64,000 bases of DNA from an uncultured Bacteroidota bacterium (GCA_902788805.1 CADALO010000007.1:66552-130551); one strand, 5' to 3'; shown: positions 25,510 through 35,007, counted from the stretch's first letter. Numbers and translations: made by a program. The notes: generated by a model from the letters alone, not told the origin.

Positions 25510-28500
25510 TTATTTCACTATCAATTTCCTGACGGTATTGAGGCCTTGGGCTGAAACTCGGACGAAGTAGGTGCCGGCGGCGAGGCCTTTGAGGGGGAGG
25601 GTAGAGGTGGCGGCGTTGCCTTCGATAGTGTGCGTCATTACCGTCCTGCCGTTCAAGTCCACAACGCTTACCTCAGCGGTGCCGCTGATGCCGTTCAGCG
25701 TCAGCGTGGTGTTGCCGTTGGCGGGGTTGGGGTAAATCGTAACGCGGGCGTCCTCAGTCATCGCGTCGATGCCAATGCAAACCGGAGTTGTAAACGTCAC
25801 AGTGTCAGACCATTCTCCCCAGACGGTGTCGTTGCACACGGCACGCACGGCTGCAATCCACTCGCCGCTATGGCCGGTAGCGTCAAAGAAGTAGGAAGTG
25901 CTTGTCGTAGTGGCGTTGAACACCAACCCAGGAGTGTTGAGGTTTTCGATATTGATTTCATAGACATCTGCCGAGTCGTTCCAGTGGAAAGTGAACTCGT
26001 ATGCGTGGTCTGCCCAAGGCACTTCCTGTGTGTAGTAAAGGCCTGTTACCGTGGGGCATACAACTATGTCGTTGGTGTCAGGAGGATCCAGCGGACGGGG
26101 CAGCGTGCGGCAGCTACCCATCGTGGCTTCGCTGACGTTGTCCTCGCCGCAGACGGCAATAACCGAAAACAGATACTCGCTGTCAGCTTCAAGGTTGCGG
26201 ACCACGTAGTTGGGCTGAAGCGTTGTGACTGATGTGTCGCCGTAGGCCAGCGTCCATTGTGTCTCGTTGCTGCCTGGCGTCCAGTTGATTGCAATGGTGT
26301 CTATGCCAGGCTCAAACGACAGTGCGCCAGGCTGGTGGCAGTACTCCAGTTCGTGCAGCTCAACGTCGTCCAGATAGCTCATTGCCGAGGCGTAGCTGTC
26401 TCCGTTCACGATTCCGCGTATCGCCACAAAGCGTCCGGTGCCGCTATAGGCAAGCAGCGGTACGCTGAAGCTTGAGTAGCTGCCTGTGCCAGTGACTGTT
26501 ACGGTGTCGACGGCCTCAAACGAACTCTCGTTGGTGGGGTCGGACATCACACCGATAACGAACACCGGGTCATCCATCATATTAAAATAGTCTATCTTCA
26601 CGGCCTTGAATCTCAGTTCGGTATAGGTCGCGTTGATGCTCTCGTCCAATTCGGGCAGGGTAATTATGACATTGTCGAGCAGTCCGGCCGTAAGGTTCCA
26701 GTAAAGGCTCTTGCCGCCACCGGGACCGTTGCTGCTCACCTGCGGATAGAACGAGCTGTAGTTGCGCAGACGGTTCCAGCAAGGAACAAATTCCTCGCCG
26801 CTACCGATGCCCTCCACGCAGTCCTCAAAACCGTACGTGTAGGGCAGTGTCGTTATGGGCAGACAGGCGGTGCGTACGGTCAACGTTGCCGGCAGACTTG
26901 TGTCGCCGGTATAGCACAACTTCTTGACGCTGAACACGTACTCCGTATTTGGCGTAAGCCCCGTGGCTGTGTATGAGGGTATGTAGGTGACCACTGCAGT
27001 GTCGGCATATTCCACCAGCCACACCTGCGCGTCGTCGCCGGCCACCCAGGTCAGGTCAATCATCGTCTGCATCGGGTCTGCGTCAAGGCCTGTGGGGATG
27101 GGGCAGTAGACAGGCTCTATGCTGATGTTGTCAACCGCTGCGGGCGGGTTTTGGGGCGTATAGTCGTCGTTCTCCCACATAAACATCAGTGCGTAGAGGC
27201 CGCTGTCGGTCACTTCGAAGGTGCCCAGATGTGTCGTCCAGTTGCTCTCGCCGCTCATATAGTGGTTTTGCTGGTTCAGGTCTATCCATCCCGTCGGAAC
27301 GCTGCTGTAGTGGTTGTTGTTGATGGGGTAGGAGCCGGCCTGCGGCAAAGCGTTGGCGGGCACTATGAAAGCGCGCAGGAAGTGGAAGTCGTCGTCGCCC
27401 TGGCAGCGCCAGTCGAAGGTGCAGGCATAGTGTGCCGCGTCAAGGACAATGGTGCGGTAGGCATAGCTGACGTTGAAGGCTGCACCGCTATAGGTGTTGC
27501 TGGCACCTCCGTCCTGCGACACGTAGAGGGCGTGCTGTCCCTGCGGCGTGTTGTTGGCTGCCGTGCCCACATACCAGCGGTTGGTCTGGCCGGTGCCGTT
27601 CAGTATCCACTGGCGGCTTGCAAGCGAATCTTCAAAGTCGCAGAAGTAGGGCAGTGTCGTTACCGGACCGCCTGCCAGTGTGTTGAAGATGCCCGTGGTG
27701 ACGAGGCTCGTTTCGCCCTCGCCGCACACTGCGGCAACCTCGAATGTGTATTCTGTATTGAAATCCAGGTCTGAAGCCAGATAGAAAGTGTCTTGCACGT
27801 AAACCTCGACATTGCCATAGCGCACCACCCACAGGCTCTCCGAGCCGCCGCGGTGCCAGCTGAGCAGCATCTCGTCCTCTGTTGCCGTGGCCGTAAGCTG
27901 CTGAGGCTGCGGACACACGATGCGTTCCAAGCTGATGTTGTCGATGGCTGCAGGCAGGTCGGTGCTGGCATCGTAGCCGTCGGTCTCCCAGTAGAATACG
28001 AGGTGGTAGCAGCCCGAAGTGGGAACGGTTACAACCGTCGAATGGCTTGTCCAGGTGGTCTGTCCGTAGAATGGAATGCCCTGCGGGTTAAGGTCTATCC
28101 ATCCTGCCGGCACTGCCGTGGAGTGCGGCGAGGACGGGAAGTTGGGCGGTGTGGAAGAGTAGATGGTTGCTGACGAGGGCGCAAGGAAAGCACGCAGGAA
28201 ATGGTAATAGCTGGTCGTGCCTCCGTTGGTCCTCCAGTCGCCGTAGGCGCGCCAGTCGAAGTTCACTTGCCAGTCGCCTGCCGTGAGGTTGAAGTCGCGA
28301 TAGGCGTAGGCACCAATCCAGTCGTCGCCTCCGGTGTTGGTGGCACCGCTGTCTTTCGATATGTATAGGCCGTAAAGTCCTGGCTGTGTGTTGTTGGCAG
28401 CCGTACCGAACCACCAGTGCGGCACCTGTGTGGCGCCAGGTGTGAACCAGGCTTCGCGCTCGTCGGCACTCTCAAAATCACAGAAGTAGGGATAGTCCGA

Positions 28501-29511
28501 CACCGGTGCCGCGGTCAGTGTGCTTGCGGTGATGAAGGCAGCGTTGCTCGTGTCGCCAATGTCGCACACCGAGCGCACATAGAAGTAGTATTGTGTGCCG
28601 GCCTGCAATCCGGTGACGGTGGCAAAGGTGTCGTTCACCGTCAGCATAGTGCCTGCTCCGGTGCCCGGTGCGAATGTCGTTGTGGCATACTCTACAACAA
28701 ATGTGGACGTATAGGCAGGATTGTTCCAAGACAGAGTGACCGACGATGTGTCGATGCCGGTCGAGACAAGGTTCTGCGGCGTTGGGCACACGTTCACGGG
28801 GTAATCAAAGCGGTAGTAGCGGTTGGTGTCGGGCCAATAGCCGGCAATGAGCGTTGCCGACTGGCCTGATGTATAGTGCGTTGCGGTGTGGTTGTCGTCC
28901 ACAATCCAAAGGTCTGTCTCGCTGGCCGCAATACCCTGCTGGCGGGTCTGTCCAGGCGTCAGCGGAGGCCTGCGCGATGGGTATACTATCTCTATGTCGC
29001 CATTCTCATAGAGGTGCACCTGATAGCGGAACAGCGCTTGGCGCGTTGAGCTGGAGTAGGTTTGCAGTGCATATTCAACCACCAGCACACGGTCGGGTGC
29101 CGTGCCGAAGGTCTGGAAGTGCACATACGCGCTGTCTGAGACGTAGCCCGAGCAGCCAAAAAAGACTATCTTGGGCAGGTTCTTGTTCAGGTTGCTGGGA
29201 TGGAACGGCGAGCCCTGATAGCCGCTGGTGGTGAGGGCGCGCGTGCCGCCCAGTCGCAACACACCTGCCAGAGTGACAGAGAATTGCGAATAGCTTGTGT
29301 CGGCAAAAGGAAAGTCAAAACCAATGTTCTCGATATACGAGCGGCGGTAATAGACGCTTCCGTCTACAAGTAGGTTGCGGGTACTGTCGAGCGTGTACCA
29401 TAGTGAGGGGTCGTGCCCCGTACTGAATTGATAATCGGCCAGCATCTGACCGTTGGCCGATGCCCCGAAAGCCAGCAAAAATGCCAGCAAAACATAATTT
29501 CGTGTCTTCAT
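25510..29511 (-). CDS. T9SS-secreted multidomain surface protein
   Basis: A 1333-residue exported protein. Signal peptide MKTRNYVLLAFLLAFGASA. Several fibronectin type III-like modules (CPTPQNLVSTGIDTSSVTLS and later repeats) alternate with jelly-roll, MAM/choice-of-anchor-type modules containing YFCDFES/YFCDFED openings. The C-terminal 75 residues start VTIYPNPANGNTTL and end AAGTYFVRVSAQGL...KLIVK, a classic type A sorting domain for type IX secretion. It is therefore expected on the cell surface or outside, perhaps binding glycans or cleaving polymers, although no catalytic domain is seen. Monocistronic: a -7-like TATTTTTGC lies upstream near 29543 and a strong terminator follows. Confidence 0.9.
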   Translation of the reverse strand: MKTRNYVLLAFLLAFGASANGQMLADYQFSTGHDPSLWYTLDSTRNLLVDGSVYYRRSYIENIGFDFPFADTSYSQFSVTLAGVLRLGGTRALTTSGYQGSPFHPSNLNKNLPKIVFFGCSGYVSDSAYVHFQTFGTAPDRVLVVEYALQTYSSSTRQALFRYQVHLYENGDIEIVYPSRRPPLTPGQTRQQGIAASETDLWIVDDNHTATHYTSGQSATLIAGYWPDTNRYYRFDYPVNVCPTPQNLVSTGIDTSSVTLSWNNPAYTSTFVVEYATTTFAPGTGAGTMLTVNDTFATVTGLQAGTQYYFYVRSVCDIGDTSNAAFITASTLTAAPVSDYPYFCDFESADEREAWFTPGATQVPHWWFGTAANNTQPGLYGLYISKDSGATNTGGDDWIGAYAYRDFNLTAGDWQVNFDWRAYGDWRTNGGTTSYYHFLRAFLAPSSATIYSSTPPNFPSSPHSTAVPAGWIDLNPQGIPFYGQTTWTSHSTVVTVPTSGCYHLVFYWETDGYDASTDLPAAIDNISLERIVCPQPQQLTATATEDEMLLSWHRGGSESLWVVRYGNVEVYVQDTFYLASDLDFNTEYTFEVAAVCGEGETSLVTTGIFNTLAGGPVTTLPYFCDFEDSLASRQWILNGTGQTNRWYVGTAANNTPQGQHALYVSQDGGASNTYSGAAFNVSYAYRTIVLDAAHYACTFDWRCQGDDDFHFLRAFIVPANALPQAGSYPINNNHYSSVPTGWIDLNQQNHYMSGESNWTTHLGTFEVTDSGLYALMFMWENDDYTPQNPPAAVDNISIEPVYCPIPTGLDADPMQTMIDLTWVAGDDAQVWLVEYADTAVVTYIPSYTATGLTPNTEYVFSVKKLCYTGDTSLPATLTVRTACLPITTLPYTYGFEDCVEGIGSGEEFVPCWNRLRNYSSFYPQVSSNGPGGGKSLYWNLTAGLLDNVIITLPELDESINATYTELRFKAVKIDYFNMMDDPVFVIGVMSDPTNESSFEAVDTVTVTGTGSYSSFSVPLLAYSGTGRFVAIRGIVNGDSYASAMSYLDDVELHELEYCHQPGALSFEPGIDTIAINWTPGSNETQWTLAYGDTSVTTLQPNYVVRNLEADSEYLFSVIAVCGEDNVSEATMGSCRTLPRPLDPPDTNDIVVCPTVTGLYYTQEVPWADHAYEFTFHWNDSADVYEINIENLNTPGLVFNATTTSTSYFFDATGHSGEWIAAVRAVCNDTVWGEWSDTVTFTTPVCIGIDAMTEDARVTIYPNPANGNTTLTLNGISGTAEVSVVDLNGRTVMTHTIEGNAATSTLPLKGLAAGTYFVRVSAQGLNTVRKLIVK

Positions 29512-29648
29512 AGCGTTTAATTTTCAAAGTGCAAAAATACAAAAAAAATCAGAATTGTAGGTAAATCGACCAAATAAAGGTGTTTTTTTCATCAAATGGC
29601 ACAAATTGTCACACAATGTCATACGCCGTTTCCCTCAACATTTGTCCC

Positions 29649-29764
29649 TTTCACTCCCCATTCACTCCCCATTCACTCCCCATTCACTCCCCTTTCACTC
29701 CCCTTTCACTCCTCTTTCACTCCCCTTTCACTCCTCTTTCACTCCTCTTTCACTCCTCTTTCAC
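29649..29764. repeat. 11-bp tandem array (TTTCACTCCCC)
   Basis: Ten full copies plus a partial of an 11-bp unit: first (T/A)TTCACTCCCC, later TTTCACTCCTC. It lies between the divergent T9SS-protein and ftcD genes, and a frame through it is low complexity and not taken as a gene. Confidence 0.9.
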
Positions 29765-29853
29765 CTTGGTGATTTAAATAGTTCATTCTTATCAGTGGAA
29801 GATGAGTGGGAAATATTTTTCGGTCATAGCCCCTTCGGTTAAAAAAAAATGTG

Positions 29854-29861
29854 TAAGTTTG
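29854..29861 (+). promoter_or_regulatory. -7 box of ftcD (TAAGTTTG)
   Basis: GTGTAAGTTTGTAAATTG fits TAnnTTTG and lies 57 bp before the ftcD start. An A-rich tract precedes it. Confidence 0.55.
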
Positions 29862-29918
29862 TAAATTGTAATCATTTGACAATATTAATACAATTAACTG
29901 AATTTTAATATAATACCT

Positions 29919-31616
29919 ATGAAACAGCTTATTGAATGCGTGCCGAATATCAGCGAGGGACGCGATATGAATATCATAAACCAGGTTACGGCCGAGATCG
30001 AAAAAGTGGAAGGCGTGAAACTGCTCGACGTGGATCCGGGCCAGACGACCAACCGCACGGTTATCACGTTTGTGGGCGAGCCAAAGCAGGCTTGCGAGGC
30101 CGCTTTCCGCGTGGTGAAGAAGGCTGCCGAGCTGATAGATATGCGTCAGCATCACGGCGCACACCCGCGCCAGGGCGCTACGGATGTGTGCCCGCTGATT
30201 CCGGTGAGCAACATCACGATGGAAGAGACTGTGGAGTATGCCCACAAGCTGGCTGAACGCATCGGAAACGAGCTGCAGATTCCTATCTATTGCTACGAAA
30301 ACGCCGCCAAGCTGCCGGAGCGTCGCAACCTTGCCTACTGCCGCACGGGTGAGTATGAGAGCCTCTCGACTCGCCTTGGCACCGACCAGTGGAAGCCTGA
30401 CTACGGCCCCAACGCCTGGAACGACCACACGGCCCAGACCGGTGCTACGCAGGTGGGCGCTCGCGACTTCCTGGTGGCTATCAACTATAACTTGAACACC
30501 ACGTCAACTCGCCGTGCCAACGCCATCGCTTTCGATGTGCGCGAGAAGGGTCGTCCGATGCGCGAGGGTGGCAAACCCAGCGGCAAACCGATGAAGGACG
30601 AGAACGGCAAGACGATTATGATTCCCGGTACGCTGAAGGGAACCAAGGCTATCGGCTGGTATATAGAGGATTACGGCATCGCTCAGGTGAGTATGAACAT
30701 TACCTCTATCAAGGTGGCTCCAGTGCATCTGTGCTTCGACGAGGTGTGCCGTTGCGCCCAGAACCGTGGCCTGCGCGTCACTGGATGCGAGATTGTGGGT
30801 CTGATTCCGAAGAGCGTCCTTATCGATGCCGGCAAATACTATCTGGCCAAACAGAAGCGTTCGCTTGGCGTCAGCGAGGACGAGATTATGAAGGTGGCTG
30901 TCAAGTCGATGGGCCTCGATGACCTTAAGCCTTTCAACCCGAAAGAGAAGGTTATCGAGTTCCTGATTGAGGACAACAGCCGCAAGAAGCTGGTGGACCT
31001 GACCTGCACCGGATTCTGCGAGGAGACGGCCAGCGAGAGCCCTGCACCTGGCGGCGGCTCGGTAAGCGCTTATATGGGCGCATTGGCAGCATCGCTGGGT
31101 ACGATGGTGGCCAACCTGACCGGCGGCAAGGCCGCTTACGACGACGAATGGGAGAAATTCAGCGATGTGGCCGTTCACGGCCAGCGCCTGAAAGACGACC
31201 TGCTGCACCTTGTGGATGAGGACACCAATGCCTTCAACAAGATTATGGATGCCTTCGGTATGCCCAAGAAGAGCGACGAGGAGAAGGCTGCCCGCAGCGC
31301 CGCCATACAGGAGGCCACGAAGTTTGCAACGGAGGTACCGCTGCAGACGATGCAGAAATCGATGGAGGCTTTCGAAGTGTGCCGCGCTATGGTGGAGTGG
31401 GGCAACCCCGCCAGCGTGACCGACGGTGGCGTGGGCGCTCTGGCTGCCCGCAGTGCCGTGATGGGTGCACACCTGAATGTGAAGATCAATGCAAGCAGCT
31501 TGAAGGACGAGGCTTTCAAGAACGAGATTCTTGCCAAAGCCGCTGCTATCGAGGCAGCAGCCATCAAGGAGGAAGCAGAGATTCTGGCAATTGTAAATCA
31601 GAAGATTGGCCTTTAA
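29919..31616 (+). CDS. ftcD: Bifunctional glutamate formimidoyltransferase/formimidoyl-THF cyclodeaminase
   Basis: A 565-residue cytoplasmic enzyme of histidine degradation that moves the formimino group from formiminoglutamate to tetrahydrofolate and then deaminates it to methenyl-THF. The N-terminal transferase begins KQLIECVPNISEGRD and includes RQHHGAHPRQGATDVCPL; the C-terminal cyclodeaminase (from about residue 335) has TASESPAPGGGSVSAYMGAL and the VTDGGVGALAARSAVMGAHL helix. Length matches full-length FtcD. No hut genes are adjacent. It has its own promoter and terminator, so it is a single-gene unit. Confidence 0.95.
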   Translation: MKQLIECVPNISEGRDMNIINQVTAEIEKVEGVKLLDVDPGQTTNRTVITFVGEPKQACEAAFRVVKKAAELIDMRQHHGAHPRQGATDVCPLIPVSNITMEETVEYAHKLAERIGNELQIPIYCYENAAKLPERRNLAYCRTGEYESLSTRLGTDQWKPDYGPNAWNDHTAQTGATQVGARDFLVAINYNLNTTSTRRANAIAFDVREKGRPMREGGKPSGKPMKDENGKTIMIPGTLKGTKAIGWYIEDYGIAQVSMNITSIKVAPVHLCFDEVCRCAQNRGLRVTGCEIVGLIPKSVLIDAGKYYLAKQKRSLGVSEDEIMKVAVKSMGLDDLKPFNPKEKVIEFLIEDNSRKKLVDLTCTGFCEETASESPAPGGGSVSAYMGALAASLGTMVANLTGGKAAYDDEWEKFSDVAVHGQRLKDDLLHLVDEDTNAFNKIMDAFGMPKKSDEEKAARSAAIQEATKFATEVPLQTMQKSMEAFEVCRAMVEWGNPASVTDGGVGALAARSAVMGAHLNVKINASSLKDEAFKNEILAKAAAIEAAAIKEEAEILAIVNQKIGL

Positions 31617-31713
31617 TAAGGGCTGACATAAGGGGTGTCTTTCCCCCACGAGAATCAGTTTTTTGACGGCTGCCTGTGCAGCGGGTCGGGAAATTTAAAT
31701 CTCGTGATGATAA

Positions 31714-31749
31714 GAAAAAGGACTGGCTTTTTTAAGGCTGGTCCTTTTT
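31714..31749 (+). terminator. Terminator after ftcD
   Basis: AAAAAGGAC, a loop, then GTCCTTTTTG, about 100 bp after the ftcD stop. It would also end the convergent small lipoprotein gene. Confidence 0.75.
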
Positions 31750-31817
31750 GTTGTGTCGGCACCACAGAGGGTTGCCACGCCGTGGAGTGGGGGAGATGGC
31801 GTCTTCTCCGTGTGGCG

Positions 31818-31940
31818 TTATTCGGCGATAACGTTTTCTGCTACCGAGCCACGATAGGCGGGGCAGGTCTTGTGTGAGCAGGATGCGGCGACAATGGCAA
31901 ACAGCATTACTGCGGAAATGATAAGTATGCGTTTTTTCAT
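31818..31940 (-). CDS. Small lipoprotein (40 residues)
   Basis: The minus-strand frame reads MKKRILIISAVMLFAIVAAS then CSHKTCPAYRGSVAENVIAE. The positively charged start, hydrophobic core and AASC lipobox (Cys21) are a textbook lipoprotein signal, leaving a 20-residue mature peptide with a CPAY motif. Small lipoproteins with a CPxY segment are common in Bacteroidetes and usually missed by annotation because of size. Codon use matches neighbouring genes. Function is unknown. It is convergent with ftcD. Confidence 0.65.
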   Translation of the reverse strand: MKKRILIISAVMLFAIVAASCSHKTCPAYRGSVAENVIAE

Positions 31941-32099
31941 TATTGTGGGTTTTTATTGTTTTTGTTTTGCATAACGCAAAAAAGTTGGTTAGCGTATGCG
32001 ACAGTGAAAAAAAAATGTTCATTGCAGAATTTGGCTTCTAATAGACGATTGTACGCCAAGATGTGTATTTATATGGTAGGAGAGGAGATAAGCGATTAG

Positions 32100-32512
32100 G
32101 CGTGAAATTTGTAAATTCACATTTGTATTGTGTTACAAAAATAATCAGTATAATACAAATGTAAAAGTGTGTAATTTTGTAAGATTTACAAAAATATTTA
32201 GGGAATATTTGTAAAAGTAAAGTTTTGTGGCGTTTGTATATAATTATATGATATAATTAATTGTCTTTATACACAATAAATGTTTTATTTAAAGCATTGA
32301 ATTAAGTAGATTATAAATCCAGGGGAATGGTGGGATTAGGTGATTTTACGTATATAACTTATTGTAATATAAGAATATAATAATAATCATTTAAATATTT
32401 ACTTATGTAAATGGTGGTGTTACAAAAATAAATTTCACTATTCTTACAAATGTTTTAAAATAATTGTGTACTTTTGTAAATCGTTTCGATTTATGATTAT
32501 AAATGTAAGATT
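32100..32512. promoter_or_regulatory. Operator-rich leader of the HTH regulator
   Basis: An AT-rich region with at least eight TTTGTAA or TTACAAA half-sites (near 32109, 32132, 32152, 32174, 32209, 32412, 32440, 32469). The best pair, TTTTGTA-5-TACAAAA at about 32174-32193, is a perfect 7-bp inverted repeat. A -7 box TACTTTTG at about 32467 overlaps the last half-site. This arrangement suggests autoregulation by the HTH protein encoded downstream. Confidence 0.6.
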
Positions 32513-33175
32513 ATGATAGACAGGATAAATTTGATTTTAAAGGCGAAAAATCTGACCTCTCGTCAGTTTGCGGAAGAGATAGGTATCCAGCCGTCGGGAA
32601 TGTCGCATATTTTGTCGGGCAGAAACCGTCCGAGTCTGGATTTTGTTATGAAGGTTGTCACGCGGTACCCTGAGATAGACATAAAATGGTTGACGCTTGG
32701 CGAGGGAGAAATGTATGTTAGCCCCTATTCGATGCCTGTCAATGCTGTGGTTTCGGGCCCCCGCAACAACAAGCCGGTTGGCGGTGACGGCGGTTTTACC
32801 GTCGAGCCTGTCGAAGAGAAGCACGTCGAATTGGAACCGGAATCCAAGGATGCAACCCTGTTTGACGAACCGGATTTGTTTTCGCAAACAGAGCCGGCAC
32901 CGGTCTCGGAGGTCAGGCCACAGCCTAACGATCAATCGGAACCTGCCGAGGCCCGGCAGGAGGCTGTCGAGGCTCAGCTGCTGGGTGTGGCTGAGGAGCC
33001 GGCCCCTGCAGTGCAGCGTGAGCAGCCCTCTACCCCTCAACTCAACGAGAATCGCGTATACGATTTGCCGAAGCCTGCGGGTGTGGAAAACAAGAATCTG
33101 GTGAAGAAGCGCATTAAAAAAGTGGTCATCTTGTATGATGACCACTCATTTTCAGAGTATTATCCGGAGGATTAA
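32513..33175 (+). CDS. XRE-family HTH protein
   Basis: A 220-residue DNA-binding protein. Residues about 1-65 form a Cro/C1-type helix-turn-helix: SRQFAEEIGIQPSGMSHIL then SGRNRPSLDFVMKVV. Residues 70-190 are an acidic, Pro/Glu/Gln-rich low-complexity linker. A conserved C-terminal peptide, VKKRIKKVVILYDDHSF then SEYYPED, recurs in Bacteroidetes HTH proteins of this kind and may mediate a protein contact. The TTTGTAA-rich region in front suggests it controls its own synthesis. Targets are unknown. Confidence 0.85.
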   Translation: MIDRINLILKAKNLTSRQFAEEIGIQPSGMSHILSGRNRPSLDFVMKVVTRYPEIDIKWLTLGEGEMYVSPYSMPVNAVVSGPRNNKPVGGDGGFTVEPVEEKHVELEPESKDATLFDEPDLFSQTEPAPVSEVRPQPNDQSEPAEARQEAVEAQLLGVAEEPAPAVQREQPSTPQLNENRVYDLPKPAGVENKNLVKKRIKKVVILYDDHSFSEYYPED

Positions 33176-33236
33176 CGTCCGGTCCTTTGTTAGCTACACC
33201 TTTTGGTCGGTGTTGCGTCAATGGACGTTATGTTGT

Positions 33237-33764
33237 TTATTTGTTTTGCTTGTTGAGGTATTCGATAAGCAGTTCGTCGGACATATCGAGGAGCGACAAT
33301 GAGGTTTGAATGTCGTTGGCAAGGAAATGGTCGGGGTATTCGGTCAAAAACTCCTGGTATGCCTTGCGGGCTTCTTCTTTGCGTCCGGCATTGTCGAGGG
33401 CTATGCCTTTCTCATAGTAGCATTCGTCGAGGTTGGCATAGTCGGGATAGTTGTCGATGACGCGGTCGTAGTAGGTCGTCATATCGTCGATAAGTCCCAT
33501 TCCGTTAGCCACTTGTGCTGCGCGGTGCAGATAGGCGGCAGAGAGGGTGTCGTCGGGGTAGGTGTCGGCAAATTGGATATATAGAGCCACGAGCTTGTTG
33601 CCTTGCGCGGTGTCGATAGCCTCTATCATAGCGGCCTGCATCAGAGGGGCTTCGATGGAGTCTATGCTTTGTGCGAGTTCGTCGCGTGTAGGCTCTTTCG
33701 GGCCGCGGTTGCAACCGGCGAGAAGCGTCAGGGCGGCTGCGAAAATGAGGATTCTTGATTTCAT
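33237..33764 (-). CDS. TPR-type lipoprotein
   Basis: A 175-residue protein with lipoprotein signal MKSRILIFAAALTLLAGC (lipobox LAGC, Cys18). The mature part contains tetratricopeptide-like helix pairs, e.g. ECYYEKGIALDNAGRKEEA then RKAYQEFLTEYPDHF. It is probably anchored to the inner leaflet of the outer membrane or the periplasm as a scaffold. It starts 6 bp after def and closes the ruvX-def-TPR operon. The specific partner is unknown. Confidence 0.85.
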   Translation of the reverse strand: MKSRILIFAAALTLLAGCNRGPKEPTRDELAQSIDSIEAPLMQAAMIEAIDTAQGNKLVALYIQFADTYPDDTLSAAYLHRAAQVANGMGLIDDMTTYYDRVIDNYPDYANLDECYYEKGIALDNAGRKEEARKAYQEFLTEYPDHFLANDIQTSLSLLDMSDELLIEYLNKQNK

Positions 33765-33770
33765 AATTAT

Positions 33771-34337
33771 TTATCTTCTTGGTTTGCTTTTAAGTCTGTA
33801 TTTGGGGTGCACTTTGCCTGCTGCCACTTCGTTGAGTTTGCGCTTAATCATCGTTTTGCGCAGTGAGCTGAGGCGGTCGGTGAAGACTTTGCCGTTGAGG
33901 TGGTCTATTTCGTGTTGTGCTACGCGGGCAAACATACCGTCGATGCGTTCCTGGTGTTCGGTGAAGTTTTCGTCAAACCAGTGTAGGACAATGGCTTTGG
34001 GGCGCAGCACGTCTTCGTGTATGTCTGGCAGGCTAAGGCAGCCTTCGTTGAAATAGTCTTTCTCGCTGCCTTCTTCGATGATTTCGGGGTTGATGAGTAC
34101 GTGGCGCTCTTCTTCTTCGCCGTAGGAGTCGGTCTTTTCGTCGTAGGGACGGAAGCCGATGACTACGAGCTGTATGGAGCGGTCGATCTGGGGTGCGGCA
34201 AGGCCGACGCCGTCGGCTGCATACATCGTCTCAAACATATCGTCGATGAGCTGTTTGAGGTTGGGGTAGTCTGCTGATATCGGTTCAGCTTGCTTGCGCA
34301 GTATTGGGTCGCCGTAGGCTACAATAGGGAGTATCAT
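33771..34337 (-). CDS. def: Peptide deformylase
   Basis: A 188-residue metalloenzyme that removes the N-formyl group from nascent proteins. All three motifs are present: GVGLAAPQ (motif 1), EGCLSLP (motif 2, metal Cys) and QHEIDHLNGKVF (motif 3, HExxH-type QHEIDH). Length is normal for Bacteroidetes. It lies 14 bp after ruvX and 6 bp before the TPR lipoprotein gene on the minus strand. Confidence 0.97.
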   Translation of the reverse strand: MILPIVAYGDPILRKQAEPISADYPNLKQLIDDMFETMYAADGVGLAAPQIDRSIQLVVIGFRPYDEKTDSYGEEEERHVLINPEIIEEGSEKDYFNEGCLSLPDIHEDVLRPKAIVLHWFDENFTEHQERIDGMFARVAQHEIDHLNGKVFTDRLSSLRKTMIKRKLNEVAAGKVHPKYRLKSKPRR

Positions 34338-34351
34338 TGTTTGTAGGATGT

Positions 34352-34792
34352 TTATGATTGTTGATTTCTTGTTTTCTCTATTTCCTTGGATTGCATATAG
34401 TTCTGCAGGATGAGCACCGCGCTGACAGTGTCGATGAGGGCTTTGTTCTGGCGCTGTTTGCGCGACAGGCCGCCGTCGATCATAGTCTGGAAGGCTATCT
34501 TCGAGGTGAAGCGTTCGTCGATGCGCTGTACGGGAATGTCGGGGTATTTCTTCTGCAGAGCCGCCACGAAAGGCTCGATGTAACGGGCTGACTCGGAGGG
34601 CGTGTTGTCGAGGTGTTTGGCCTCACCTACGACAAAGCATTCGACGCTCTCCTTTTTCAGGTAGTCGTCGATGAAAGGCATCAGTTTTTGGGTCTCTACG
34701 GTGGTCAATCCTGTCGCAATGATCTGCAACTGGTCGGTGACGGCGAGGCCTGTACGCTTTCTGCCATAGTCAATTGCCATTATTCTGCCCAT
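34352..34792 (-). CDS. ruvX: Holliday junction resolvase-like RuvX (YqgF)
   Basis: A 146-residue RNase H-fold protein, implicated in 16S rRNA maturation and resolution of DNA junctions. MGRIMAIDYGRKRTGLAV at the start gives the first catalytic Asp; later VQRIDERFTSKIA has the conserved Glu and the C-terminus has KALIDTVSAVLILQNYM with the final Asp. An upstream in-frame start would add 54 residues of AT-rich leader; the ATG at 34792 places the catalytic strand at the N-terminus as in the family and was chosen. First gene of the ruvX-def-TPR operon. Confidence 0.93.
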   Translation of the reverse strand: MGRIMAIDYGRKRTGLAVTDQLQIIATGLTTVETQKLMPFIDDYLKKESVECFVVGEAKHLDNTPSESARYIEPFVAALQKKYPDIPVQRIDERFTSKIAFQTMIDGGLSRKQRQNKALIDTVSAVLILQNYMQSKEIEKTRNQQS

Positions 34793-34937
34793 TTTTTCGG
34801 TGCTTGTTTCGGGCTGCAAAATTACAAAATAATTTGCAAATAACTCCTTTTTGCGCTTATTTTTCTTCAAGAAGATGTAAAAAATTGCTTTTGAAAATAA
34901 GGGTGTTAGATGTTTTAAATGAAGAAAAGCGATTTTT

Positions 34938-34970
34938 TTTTGTATACTTTGCAAAAAGTTAGTACTTTTG
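34938..34970 (+). promoter_or_regulatory. tRNA promoter
   Basis: TTTTG at 34938 and TACTTTTG at 34963 are spaced by 20 bp, a good -33/-7 pair, with the tRNA starting 37 bp further on. Confidence 0.7.
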
Positions 34971-35007
34971 CACCTCGAAATCGGAGAAAAAGTTATGTCT
35001 CGATTCG

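Noticed and set aside
29649..29764. Low-complexity coding sequence (HSPFTPHSLP peptides)
   Set aside because: It is a product of an 11-bp tandem repeat; all three frames are open by chance and no start or conserved protein is evident.
30504..31649. 381-codon minus-strand frame opposite ftcD
   Set aside because: Shadow of the well-supported FtcD coding sequence with no recognisable protein features.
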